Below are positions 7,491-16,293 of a DNA stretch of 64,000 nucleotides, piece by piece; within the stretch, counting starts at the first letter, position 1; the number at the start of each line of letters is the position of its first letter. Source of the stretch: UBA3478 sp038134285 (GTDB taxonomy: Bacteria; Bacteroidota; Bacteroidia; Flavobacteriales; Flavobacteriaceae); assembly GCA_038134285.1 (NCBI GenBank), contig JAYPUW010000001.1, forward strand, positions 1 to 64,000. The letters are read 5' to 3'. The notes under the pieces are model-generated. The model saw only the letters and a list, made by a program, of their open reading frames with translations. It was not told the DNA's origin and ran no database searches. The translations under genes and the position numbers were made by a program.

Positions 7491-8755
7491 TGAATACACT
7501 TGAGTTTGCCAGGCAATGCGATCAACAAGATGAATTGGCCGCTTTTTACCACCGCTTTCACCATCCGAAAGAACTCATCTACCTGGACGGAAACTCTTTA
7601 GGCAAACAACCCATAGCGGCAAAAGCCATCATCGATGAAGTGATTACCGAACAATGGGGTGAACGATTGATTCGAAGTTGGAACGAATATTGGCTCGAAC
7701 TACCTCAACAGATCGGAGATCAGATTGCGCAGCTTTTAAAGGTCGATGCTTCAGAGATCAGCGTGGGAGAGTCAACATCGGTAAACCTCTATAAATTGGC
7801 ACATGCGCTCGTGAAATCTGGGAAATTTGGAAAATGGCTGATTACGGATTCCTTGAATTTCCCAACCGACAATTACATTCTTGAGGGCATTAAATCACAG
7901 CTTAATGTAAAGGCAATTATCAAAATTCAGCACCCTTCTGATCTAGAGGCTGATCTTGAATTACTAAAAGAAAACATAGCCCGCAATCCAGGAGTGATTT
8001 GCCTGAGTCTCGTTAGTTACAAAAGTGCCTATCGCTATCCGATGAAAATGCTCAATGACTTCGCAAAAGAACAGCAGAGTATCATCATTTGGGATTTAAG
8101 CCATGCCGTTGGAGCCATAGATCTCAACCTAAAGGATTCAAATACCTTAGCCGCCGTTGGTTGCACCTATAAATACTTAAACGGAGGGCCAGGAGCACCT
8201 GCCTTTCTATACATAGACCAAAGCCTGGTTTCTGCTTTAGAGACCCCTATTCAGGGTTGGTTTGGTCATTCTCGACCCTTTGATTTTTCAGTAGACTATG
8301 TTGCTGCAAAAGGTATAGCGCGATTTAAAGCGGGTACTCCTCAGATTCTGTCTTTGGCTTCTTTAAAGGCGGGATTATCAATAACCATAGAGGCTACCAT
8401 TGAAAGATTGCACGCAAAAAGCCATCAATTAAGCAATTACCTACTAGATCTAATAGAAACTGAACTGATACCCTTGGGGTTCACATTAGAGAGTCCACGC
8501 GATGCTTACCAAAGAGGGTCACATCTCACTCTTTCACATCAAGAATCATGGAGGATATGTCAGTGCCTGCAACATCCTAAACCCAATCGACCCGCTATAA
8601 TTGTAGATTTTCGTCCCGACCGTTTCCTGCGTATTGGAATTACACCACTCTATACCCGCTATGAAGATCTGTGGCTTACGGTAGAATGTCTAAAAGAAAT
8701 TGTTAATACTGAAGAATACTTGAACCACGACGGAACCAAGCCCGTCGTTACCTAG
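7487..8755 (+). CDS. kynU: kynureninase
   Basis: The 422-residue length and sequence match kynureninase, the PLP enzyme that splits kynurenine (or 3-hydroxykynurenine) into anthranilate (or its hydroxy form) and alanine. LDGNSLGKQP near residue 31 and VGESTSVNLYKL are phosphate- and substrate-site motifs, SLVSYKSAYRYPM and WDLSHAVGA carry the PLP-pyridine-binding aspartate, and GCTYKYLNGGPGAP contains the Schiff-base lysine, Lys229. Translation may start at the ATG at 7487 or the adjacent one at 7490. Cytoplasmic. With the dioxygenase-like gene at 2537 it suggests tryptophan breakdown by the kynurenine route; no kynurenine monooxygenase is in the window. Confidence 0.95.
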   Translation: MMNTLEFARQCDQQDELAAFYHRFHHPKELIYLDGNSLGKQPIAAKAIIDEVITEQWGERLIRSWNEYWLELPQQIGDQIAQLLKVDASEISVGESTSVNLYKLAHALVKSGKFGKWLITDSLNFPTDNYILEGIKSQLNVKAIIKIQHPSDLEADLELLKENIARNPGVICLSLVSYKSAYRYPMKMLNDFAKEQQSIIIWDLSHAVGAIDLNLKDSNTLAAVGCTYKYLNGGPGAPAFLYIDQSLVSALETPIQGWFGHSRPFDFSVDYVAAKGIARFKAGTPQILSLASLKAGLSITIEATIERLHAKSHQLSNYLLDLIETELIPLGFTLESPRDAYQRGSHLTLSHQESWRICQCLQHPKPNRPAIIVDFRPDRFLRIGITPLYTRYEDLWLTVECLKEIVNTEEYLNHDGTKPVVT

Positions 8756-9228
8756 AAATCACAAGGCTCTTTTCTTCTTGAATCGATGAGATACGAGATC
8801 TTCCATTGATCTCCTGACTTAAACAGACTAAATGCATCAACTCCGCAATGCGAAAAGTTACCCCCTAACCAAAAACTGTAAGTAACCCAGGCTTGAGCTA
8901 TTGATCCATCAACCTCGATGGTAAAATCATGCAGACGTTCTTCCCATTCAGGAGTTTCTGATCGAGAAACGACTGCCTTTAAAAATTGGTCAACCTCAAT
9001 GGTTCGTAGTTGAGCCACTTCTCCTCTTTCATCGATGCTGTGAAAGGTAGCCTGTTGATCCAATACAGATTGCATCTTTGCCTCATCGCGTTCGTGAAAA
9101 CCCTTGAAAAATAGGGCTATCGTCTGACGTATCGCTGTATTATCATTAGACTGAGCCTTTATGTGAGCAAAAGTGAACACTAAAAGAACTGTAAGAATTG
9201 TTTGTCGGCTCAATCGAGAGTAATCCAT
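8752..9228 (-). CDS. exported NTF2-like/DUF4440-type protein
   Basis: The frame extends up to 9270, but the ATG at 9228 places a signal peptide at the N-terminus (MDYSRLSRQTILTVLLVF up to IKAQ), so 158 residues are preferred. The mature domain begins with AIRQTIALFFKGFHERDEAKMQSVL and ends with FSLFKSGDQWKISYLID, the pattern of the SnoaL/NTF2-like fold of the lumazine-binding-like or DUF4440 type. These cone-shaped domains bind or convert small hydrophobic ligands; no catalytic residues can be assigned. The gene converges on kynU, overlapping its end by four bases. Confidence 0.8.
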   Translation of the reverse strand: MDYSRLSRQTILTVLLVFTFAHIKAQSNDNTAIRQTIALFFKGFHERDEAKMQSVLDQQATFHSIDERGEVAQLRTIEVDQFLKAVVSRSETPEWEERLHDFTIEVDGSIAQAWVTYSFWLGGNFSHCGVDAFSLFKSGDQWKISYLIDSRRKEPCDF

Positions 9229-9344
9229 GAGTTTATGTATCAAAAAGTTAAATGTTATAAGTACACCCAAATAGAATTATGATGAAGTTAAGTAAAGATG
9301 GTATCAAATATGAAAATAGCTATCTTCAAGTTTCAATTTTTGAG

Positions 9345-12300
9345 ATGATGAGAACTAAACTGTTTACCCTTTTACTTGCTATCCCATTTCTAACCTTTTC
9401 ACAAAAAGAGAAAGAAGGATTACCCCTTAAAGCCGAGCGATTTTTTGAACTCTCTACAACCTCAGGAACCTGGATGTCTGTTGACGTGCATCCTTCAGGA
9501 GAAAAAATAGTTTTTGACCTTCTGGGGGATATTTATGAACTTCCTATGGACGGAGGTAATGCCACCAGAATTACTGAAGGACTAGCGTTTGATTCACATC
9601 CGAAATACTCCCCTGACGGAAACTCGATTCTGTTCATATCAGATCGAAGCGGAGGCAATAACGCATGGATTATTGATCGTATAAAGAAAGATACGCTGCA
9701 AGTGACCAAGGGCGATACCTTTAATATGCAGTCAGCAGACTGGTCACCAGACGGCGACTACATTGCTGTAGTGAAGGGAACGAGAAACTTCAAATTACAC
9801 CTCTACCATAGAGAAGGAGGTTCTGGCACACAGCTCATTGACCAACCCGACAATCTGAAAATTTCAGAACCGACATTTAGCCCTGAAGGAAATCACATTT
9901 GGTATTCACAACGCCAAAACGCATGGCAATACAACGCTAGCCTCCCGCAATATCAACTAGGAACTTACGACTTGAAAGACGGAAAAAGAGCCACCATGAC
10001 CAGCCGTTATGGCTCTGCCTTTAGCCCTACCCTTTCTCCTGATGGGCGCTGGCTGGTATACGGTTCACGCCACAACGACGAAACAGGGTTAATTCTCAGA
10101 GACCTGAATTCAGGAGACGAGCGTTGGCTCGCCTATCCGGTTCAGCGAGATGAGCAAGAGTCTATCGCTCCTTTGGGAGTGCTACCAGCAATGTCATTTA
10201 CCCCTGACAGCAAGTCGGTGATCGCTTCTTTTGGAGGTAAACTCAATAGAATCTATCTCGATGAACCTCGCATCGAAGAGATTCCATTCAACATCAATGA
10301 AAAAGTGGCCCTCGGCCCGCAATTAAAGTTCGATTATCCGATTGAAGACGATCCGACATTCTCAGTGACCCAAATACGAGATGCTGTGGTTTCACCTGAT
10401 CAGTCGCATCTAGCTTTCACGGCATTGAATCGCTTATATCTCATGGACCTCAAAACCAAGAGCGTTCGACGATTAACCGCTTCTGACTTCACTGAATCCA
10501 TGCCTACATGGAGTCCTGATGGTAAAAAAGTGGCATTTGTAACCTGGAGCGAAGAAGAGGGTGGACATGTGTACATCTTGGATATTAAACCGAGAGCTAA
10601 ACCTATCCGCATTAGCAGACAAGCTGCAGTTTATCAAGATCCTGTGTGGAGTAATACAAACCGTCTTGTTGTCTTTAAAGGACAGAAACAGCAGTTTGAA
10701 GACTCAGATGGGCCTTATGCATTCAGATCAAAAGCCGATTTGGTTTGGTTTGAGCCTAAAGCCATGGCATCAGAAAACTTCATTGCGAAGGCTGACGGAT
10801 ACTCATTGGCCCACTTTGCTCAAAATGATGGTCGCATTTACCTCAACAAAGACGGATCGCTAGTTTCGATTCGCTTTGACGGTACAGACGAGAAAACATA
10901 CGTTGAGGTCGATGGTATAACGGTTTATGGATCGTCGTATACCGACAACCACATGCTATCTGAGCAACCCGAAGCTCCTGAACAAAAACCTTCAAAGGCG
11001 AGTACTTTATTCAGAGCGCCGAAGGGTGAAAATGCACTGGCTAAGATCAACAATGATATCTACATCGTTACTGTGCCAAAAGTTGGACCAGATGGAGTAA
11101 AGATCAATGTAAAAGATCCTGATAACGCGGCTTTTCCTTCAAGAAAGCTTACCTCTATGGGCGGAGAATTTCCTTCTTGGTCTTCAGATGGAAACACGGT
11201 GTACTGGACCCTCGGAAGCACCCTTTTTACCTACAGCATTGCTGATGCAGAGGCCCGCGATTTAGAGATAGAGGCGTACAAAAAAGAGCAAAATGAAAAG
11301 TCAAAAGAGGGTGACGAAAAGGAAGAGAACACCGAAAAAGATGAAAAAACTGACGAAGGGCCAAAGGCTTACACAGCAGTAGAATCAACCGTTTCGGTAG
11401 AGGTTGATCGTGCCATACCCAATAAAACAGTGGTGTACACAGGAGCCACCTTGATTCCGATGACCGATTCAGAAACGGTAATTGAAAATGCCACGGTGGT
11501 GGTTAAGGCTAACCGTATTACTGAAGTGCTCGCCAATGGAGAGACCGCATCTTATCCTGAAGATGCCATCGTTATTGACCTAGAAGGAGCCTACCTGCTT
11601 CCTGGTTTTGTAGACACCCATGCTCACCTTAGACCGAGCTGGGGCCTTCACAAAAACCATGTTTGGGCGTACGCCGCAAATCTAGCCTATGGAGTCACAA
11701 CTACAAGAGATCCACAAACCGGAACCACCGATGTTCTAACTTATGCCGATATGGTAGAAGCCGGAATGATCGCAGGACCCCGAATCTATTCTACAGGACC
11801 TGGAGTAGGGTACTGGGGTTATAACATTAAGAGTCTAGACCATGCCAGAGAAGTGCTGAAACAGTATTCGAAATACTACAACACAAAAACGATCAAAATG
11901 TATCTGACGGGAAATAGAAAACACCGTCAGTGGATCATTGAAGCTGCAAAAGAACAAGAGCTGATGCCTACTACAGAAGGAGGTCTTGACTTCAAGCTCA
12001 ACGTAACCCAAATATTAGACGGGTATCCAGGTCACGAACATAGTTTCCCGATCTATCCTCTTTATAAAGATTTCATCGACTTTGTAACCTTCTCGAACAC
12101 AGCATACACGCCAACCCTATTGGTTGCCTACGGAGGACCATGGGCAGAGAACTATTACTACGCTACTGAGCCCGTAAACGGTGATCCAAAACTGAATCGA
12201 TTCACTCCTAAATCTGAATTGGACTCGAAATCGCGACGCAGAAATTCCGGATGGTTTATGACAGAAGAGCATGTTTTTGACGATCACGCGGTTTTTGTGA

Positions 12301-12686
12301 AAGATCTTGTAGAGGCTGGAGGATTAGCCGGAGTAGGTTCTCACGGGCAACTTCAAGGACTCGGTTACCACTGGGAACTGTGGAGTATGAAGAGCGGTGG
12401 AATCTCAAATTTCAATGCCTTACGCATAGCTACGATCCTTGGGGCTGAGGCCATCGGGCTTTCAAAAGACATAGGAAGTATCGAGGTCGGTAAACTTGCC
12501 GACATGGTGATCTTAGAGAAGAATCCGCTAGAAGACATCCGCCACACCAATACGGTAAAAATGGTGGTAAAGAATGGTTTTGTTTACGACGGAGAATCTT
12601 TAGACCAGCTGTATCCAACCTTTAAAAAACAAGAATATCCTTGGACTCAAAAGGCCCCATCAGCCGATCTGCCTGGGCTTAAATAA
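9345..12686 (+). CDS. exported amidohydrolase with TolB-like beta-propeller
   Basis: The ATG pair at 9345/9348 precedes the signal peptide (RTKLFTLLLAIPFLTFSQ); the frame upstream to 9279 is probably untranslated. Residues about 30-640 hold repeated TolB/PD40-type propeller blades (FDSHPKYSPDGNSILFISDR, SMPTWSPDGKKVAFVTW and others). An acidic lysine/glutamate-rich linker near 645-680 joins the amidohydrolase domain, with the metal motif DTHAHL (His759, His761), a KMYLTG lysine, GHEHSF, VGSHGQLQG and the closing ADMVILEKNP. The whole is of the imidazolonepropionase-like hydrolase plus propeller type, likely periplasmic, acting on cyclic amides or peptides. First gene of a four-gene operon. 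Confidence 0.9.
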   Translation: MMRTKLFTLLLAIPFLTFSQKEKEGLPLKAERFFELSTTSGTWMSVDVHPSGEKIVFDLLGDIYELPMDGGNATRITEGLAFDSHPKYSPDGNSILFISDRSGGNNAWIIDRIKKDTLQVTKGDTFNMQSADWSPDGDYIAVVKGTRNFKLHLYHREGGSGTQLIDQPDNLKISEPTFSPEGNHIWYSQRQNAWQYNASLPQYQLGTYDLKDGKRATMTSRYGSAFSPTLSPDGRWLVYGSRHNDETGLILRDLNSGDERWLAYPVQRDEQESIAPLGVLPAMSFTPDSKSVIASFGGKLNRIYLDEPRIEEIPFNINEKVALGPQLKFDYPIEDDPTFSVTQIRDAVVSPDQSHLAFTALNRLYLMDLKTKSVRRLTASDFTESMPTWSPDGKKVAFVTWSEEEGGHVYILDIKPRAKPIRISRQAAVYQDPVWSNTNRLVVFKGQKQQFEDSDGPYAFRSKADLVWFEPKAMASENFIAKADGYSLAHFAQNDGRIYLNKDGSLVSIRFDGTDEKTYVEVDGITVYGSSYTDNHMLSEQPEAPEQKPSKASTLFRAPKGENALAKINNDIYIVTVPKVGPDGVKINVKDPDNAAFPSRKLTSMGGEFPSWSSDGNTVYWTLGSTLFTYSIADAEARDLEIEAYKKEQNEKSKEGDEKEENTEKDEKTDEGPKAYTAVESTVSVEVDRAIPNKTVVYTGATLIPMTDSETVIENATVVVKANRITEVLANGETASYPEDAIVIDLEGAYLLPGFVDTHAHLRPSWGLHKNHVWAYAANLAYGVTTTRDPQTGTTDVLTYADMVEAGMIAGPRIYSTGPGVGYWGYNIKSLDHAREVLKQYSKYYNTKTIKMYLTGNRKHRQWIIEAAKEQELMPTTEGGLDFKLNVTQILDGYPGHEHSFPIYPLYKDFIDFVTFSNTAYTPTLLVAYGGPWAENYYYATEPVNGDPKLNRFTPKSELDSKSRRRNSGWFMTEEHVFDDHAVFVKDLVEAGGLAGVGSHGQLQGLGYHWELWSMKSGGISNFNALRIATILGAEAIGLSKDIGSIEVGKLADMVILEKNPLEDIRHTNTVKMVVKNGFVYDGESLDQLYPTFKKQEYPWTQKAPSADLPGLK

Positions 12687-12696
12687 TTTATAGAAG

Positions 12697-14226
12697 GTGC
12701 TACGGGCTCAATCCATTTTGAAAAAGTGCAGCTCCTTAATCGGAGCTGTACTACTTTTTTGCACGTTGTATTCTAATGCCCAAAGCGCTATCCCAGCATT
12801 TAACAAAAAAGAAGTCGTTGAAGAATTTCTAGAATACTTAGCGTTACCAAATGAATCTGACAATTCTGATGGCATAGAGGAGAATCTATTGTTCGTTAGT
12901 AATCATTTAGAAGACTCCGGGGTCAAAACAGAACTCATCCATTTTCAAGATGTGGATTATCTCTATGGAGTATTTAATGAAGGTGCTCCTTATACCCTGC
13001 TTATTTACCTGCAACTTGATGCGCTTGACGCATACACTCCGTATTGGGATCAGTATGATCCCTTCGTGCCTGTTCTAAAACAAAAGAAAAACGGTACATT
13101 TTTTACGATTTCAAACTCAGAAGATGGGCGCATCTTTTCTGAAGATGACTATGTTTTTGCTCGAGGAGCTTCAGACTCAAAAGGGCCTACTTTTTCTTTA
13201 TTAGCGGCACTACGCTCGCTTTCTAAAAGTAACATTAAGCCCACTGTAACCATTAAAATAATAGGAGATACCGCAGAAGAAAAGGGATCAAAAACGTTGA
13301 GCTCTTTCGTTCAATCGTATCGCACCAAATTTAAGGCAGATGGATTGCTCATCCTTGACGGTACGCGCTCATTAGCAGATATACCCACACTTACATACGG
13401 TGCAAGAGGTATAGCCACCTTTACCCTGACTACTTATGCAGGCTTAGCAGACTTACATAGTGGTCAGTACAGTTCTATTATTCCAAATCCTTGGGTAGAA
13501 ATGAATCAGATTGTTGCCTCGATGATGGATAATGATCAAAATGTGCTTATTGAGGGTTTCGATCCCTACAGTGACAGCGCAGAAGAACTTTCTTATCTAA
13601 AAGAATTACAATATGGGGGTTACGATGAACTAGAAAAAAGGCTTGGCAAACCCCTTTTAAAACATTATATCCATCCCCAACAAGCATTTCATCATCCAAG
13701 CCTTATAGTAAGAGATTACTTTGCGAACGATGGCAAAACCAAAGGGCTTACAAGGATTCCGTCCTCAGTTAGTGCTGTTTTTGAAATGCGACTTACCCCC
13801 GAAACTCCTGCAAAGCGCCAATTCGAATACATACGAAACCACTTGAAAAAACAGGGGTACACCGTGCTTGAATCAGAAGCTACGAAAGAGCAAAGGGCTA
13901 AAACTTTAAAACTTGTTCGCATTCAAACCAACGCTGGGTCGGTAGCCTTTAGAACCCCTTTAAACTCTAGGTTGGGTAATTGGTTCGAAGAAGGTATCAA
14001 AAAAGGGCTTCAACAGAACGAGGTACTAAAACTAACCACTACCGGAGGCTCTCAACCCATAGCCAGTTTTATAAACACATTAAATATTGATGCAATAGCC
14101 CTGAGGATTCCAAATCCCGATGCCAATATTCACGGTCCAAATGAAAATATTGCACTGAAAAATCTATTTGAAGGTATACGGTCGCTACTTGGAATTTTCA
14201 CCACAGATTTTAAGGATGGTAACTAA
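12697..14226 (+). CDS. exported M20-family peptidase-like protein, one metal ligand replaced
   Basis: It starts at a GTG ten bases after the amidohydrolase gene and has a signal peptide (ending YSNAQ). The M20 dipeptidase pattern is present: RGASDSKGP with the bridging Asp160, Glu194-Glu195 (catalytic base and metal ligand), DLHSG with His254 of the dimerisation domain, and IHGPNE with His479. The first metal motif, normally GHxD, reads YLQLDAL: Gln106 replaces the metal-binding histidine and a leucine replaces the glycine. The codon is CAA, one base from a histidine codon. Either metal site 1 is weakened or the substrate chemistry has changed. Membership in the carnosine-dipeptidase-like group is clear; activity is uncertain. 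Confidence 0.85.
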   Translation: MLRAQSILKKCSSLIGAVLLFCTLYSNAQSAIPAFNKKEVVEEFLEYLALPNESDNSDGIEENLLFVSNHLEDSGVKTELIHFQDVDYLYGVFNEGAPYTLLIYLQLDALDAYTPYWDQYDPFVPVLKQKKNGTFFTISNSEDGRIFSEDDYVFARGASDSKGPTFSLLAALRSLSKSNIKPTVTIKIIGDTAEEKGSKTLSSFVQSYRTKFKADGLLILDGTRSLADIPTLTYGARGIATFTLTTYAGLADLHSGQYSSIIPNPWVEMNQIVASMMDNDQNVLIEGFDPYSDSAEELSYLKELQYGGYDELEKRLGKPLLKHYIHPQQAFHHPSLIVRDYFANDGKTKGLTRIPSSVSAVFEMRLTPETPAKRQFEYIRNHLKKQGYTVLESEATKEQRAKTLKLVRIQTNAGSVAFRTPLNSRLGNWFEEGIKKGLQQNEVLKLTTTGGSQPIASFINTLNIDAIALRIPNPDANIHGPNENIALKNLFEGIRSLLGIFTTDFKDGN

Positions 14227-15352
14227 CCTGGTTCTAGGGATTCTTTTAATTGGGACTATCTTAATGGTCCTAAAAATAGAGCGCTCTATCCGTTTTGAAG
14301 TGCTAACCAGATGGGTGCCTGCAGTGCTTCTAGCGTACCTATTGCCAGCCCTATTCAATTCATTGTTTTTGAATATTGGAAATGATCATATCATTCACAA
14401 CTTTAGTAAGCAACTTCTTCTGCCCCTTACCGTCCTTGCAGCAATGGCATCAATGCATCTCAATGAATTAAGAATTGTTGGGGCTCGACCTTTACTCTTT
14501 TTTGTGATCAGTTCAGCTATTATTGCACTCTGCCCCGTAGTATTAGGAGTTTTACTTTCTCATTTCAACACAGACTTTCACCACTTTTTTATCGAAGAAA
14601 AAGGGTATACTGCCTCACAGCCTGTTGTTGGAAGTTGGATTGGCGGAAGTAGTTCGATGCTAGTGCTCAAAGAACTCGCTAACACCCCAGAATCACTTTT
14701 TGTCTCAGTACTTATACTTGATAATATTATCGTAAATATTTGGACTATAGGTATGTTTCAATGGATCAAGAAAACCACCTATTTCAATCAACGCTTCAAG
14801 AGAAATGAGGTGAAATATGCACCAGAAGATGAGATAAAATTGAGTCCAAAAAATCGAATACTCACTTTATCTATGTTAGGATTAGGTTTTTTGGCATTAT
14901 ATCCGATTCCACTTTCGTTTCTTCAAAGAATTGTAATCTACAGTATTCTAGGTTTATTGTTAGGCAATTTTTTTAAGTTTTGGGATCATAGATATCTCCA
15001 ACACCTCAGCAAGATATTTATCATCGCTGTTATGAGCATTTTAGGATTAAAACTTGAGTTTAGCCAATTGAGTTTTAATACCCCTTTACTGCTCTTTCTT
15101 GTCCTTTGGATTCTAGTGCAATTTATAATCTCATTTTGGGTGGCACTCAAAATGAAAATTTCTCTCGTGTGGGTGCCATTAGCTTCGATGGCAAATGTTG
15201 GTGGGGTCTCAACAGCCCCTGCGGTTGCCTCAGCATATGACAAAAGACTAATGCCTCATGCAGTAGTTTTGGCTATTATCAGTATGGTGACAGGAACTTT
15301 CTGGGGTTTGATTACACTAACGCTTTTTGATTATGTCATACCCTTAATGTGA
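14216..15352 (+). CDS. DUF819-family integral membrane protein
   Basis: The ATG at 14216 overlaps the preceding gene by 11 bases and gives 378 residues; the open frame upstream of it lies inside the M20-like gene. About ten hydrophobic helices are visible. Family hallmarks are YLLPALFNSL near residue 42, the LLPLTVLAAMAS helix, the VVGSWIGGSSSM motif (about residue 140) and ASMANVGGVSTAPAVASAY near residue 340, the last two being symmetric glycine/serine-rich helix breaks typical of a two-fold repeated transporter. DUF819 proteins have no established substrate. Its place after two exported hydrolases suggests it moves a product across the inner membrane (inference). Confidence 0.85.
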   Translation: MVTNLVLGILLIGTILMVLKIERSIRFEVLTRWVPAVLLAYLLPALFNSLFLNIGNDHIIHNFSKQLLLPLTVLAAMASMHLNELRIVGARPLLFFVISSAIIALCPVVLGVLLSHFNTDFHHFFIEEKGYTASQPVVGSWIGGSSSMLVLKELANTPESLFVSVLILDNIIVNIWTIGMFQWIKKTTYFNQRFKRNEVKYAPEDEIKLSPKNRILTLSMLGLGFLALYPIPLSFLQRIVIYSILGLLLGNFFKFWDHRYLQHLSKIFIIAVMSILGLKLEFSQLSFNTPLLLFLVLWILVQFIISFWVALKMKISLVWVPLASMANVGGVSTAPAVASAYDKRLMPHAVVLAIISMVTGTFWGLITLTLFDYVIPLM

Positions 15353-15379
15353 CCCCCAATTTTTTCATCTAATTATCTA

Positions 15380-16282
15380 ATGAGTCACTCAAAATCATTT
15401 CTTACTTACCTGCTTTGCTTAGCACTTCAAACTCCTGTTTCTTGGAGTCAGAAAGTTATCGTTCTAGGAAACCTGCAAGATGGAGGTTCACCACAATATG
15501 GATGCCAACTGGAGTGCTGCTCAGTTCCTCAGCCTAATGAATACGTAAGTAGCCTTGGAGTTTACAACGATACTTCTGCATACTTAATTGACGCAACGCC
15601 TGACTTGGTTATTCAAGCACAATATTTAGAGCGCGTAGCACGCTCACCAATTAAAGGGATTTTTCTAACACATGCGCATATGGGGCATTACACAGGGCTT
15701 ATACACCTAGGTCGTGAGGCTGCCAACACGAGAAAAACAGAAGTGTTCGTGATGCCTAGAATGAGTGAATTTCTAATAAATAATGGACCATGGGATCAAC
15801 TTATTGCACTGGAGAACATACAACTAACCCTCCTATCTGCAGATAAAAAAGTGCTGGTTGACCAAAGCATAAACATAACCCCATTGCTTGTGCCTCACCG
15901 AGATGAATACTCAGAAACGGTTGGATTTCTCATTTCAGGACGTCGCAGAAAATTACTCTATATACCTGATATTGATAAATGGAGCATCTGGAACCATTCT
16001 CTCAAACTGCTTTTAAAAGAAGTTGACTTTGCTTTAATTGATGGGACCTTTTTAAAAGACGGTGAAATAAATAGGCCGATGTCTGAAATTCCTCATCCTT
16101 TCATAATCGAGACCGCATCGCTTCTGGCTTCTTTAAAAACTGAGGAGAAAAATAAAGTGTGGTTCACGCACTTTAATCATACGAATCCTGCACGTTTTGC
16201 TTCTAGTAAAGACAGAATAGAGTTAGAGGCTCAAGGGTATCACTTCGCTTCTTTCGGAACCGAATTCAATCTTGAAGATTGA
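15380..16282 (+). CDS. exported PqqB-like metallo-beta-lactamase-fold hydrolase
   Basis: A signal peptide (ending VSWSQ) precedes a 277-residue domain that resembles PqqB: VLGNLQDGGSPQYGCQLECC matches the N-terminal quality-control motif of that group. The metal motif is THAHMGHYTG (His98, His100, His103), where glycine (Gly102) replaces the usual second-metal aspartate of HxHxDH; LVPHRDEYSE, YIPDIDKW and FTHFNHTNP supply later ligands. No pqqA, pqqC, pqqD or pqqE is present, so it is not evidence of PQQ synthesis. It follows the DUF819 gene by 27 bases and likely belongs to the same operon. Confidence 0.85.
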   Translation: MSHSKSFLTYLLCLALQTPVSWSQKVIVLGNLQDGGSPQYGCQLECCSVPQPNEYVSSLGVYNDTSAYLIDATPDLVIQAQYLERVARSPIKGIFLTHAHMGHYTGLIHLGREAANTRKTEVFVMPRMSEFLINNGPWDQLIALENIQLTLLSADKKVLVDQSINITPLLVPHRDEYSETVGFLISGRRRKLLYIPDIDKWSIWNHSLKLLLKEVDFALIDGTFLKDGEINRPMSEIPHPFIIETASLLASLKTEEKNKVWFTHFNHTNPARFASSKDRIELEAQGYHFASFGTEFNLED

Positions 16283-16293
16283 CGGAATTCTGC

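Noticed and set aside
15380..16282. Evidence for PQQ biosynthesis
   Set aside because: Only a PqqB-like protein is present; no pqqA, C, D or E is in the window and the protein is exported.
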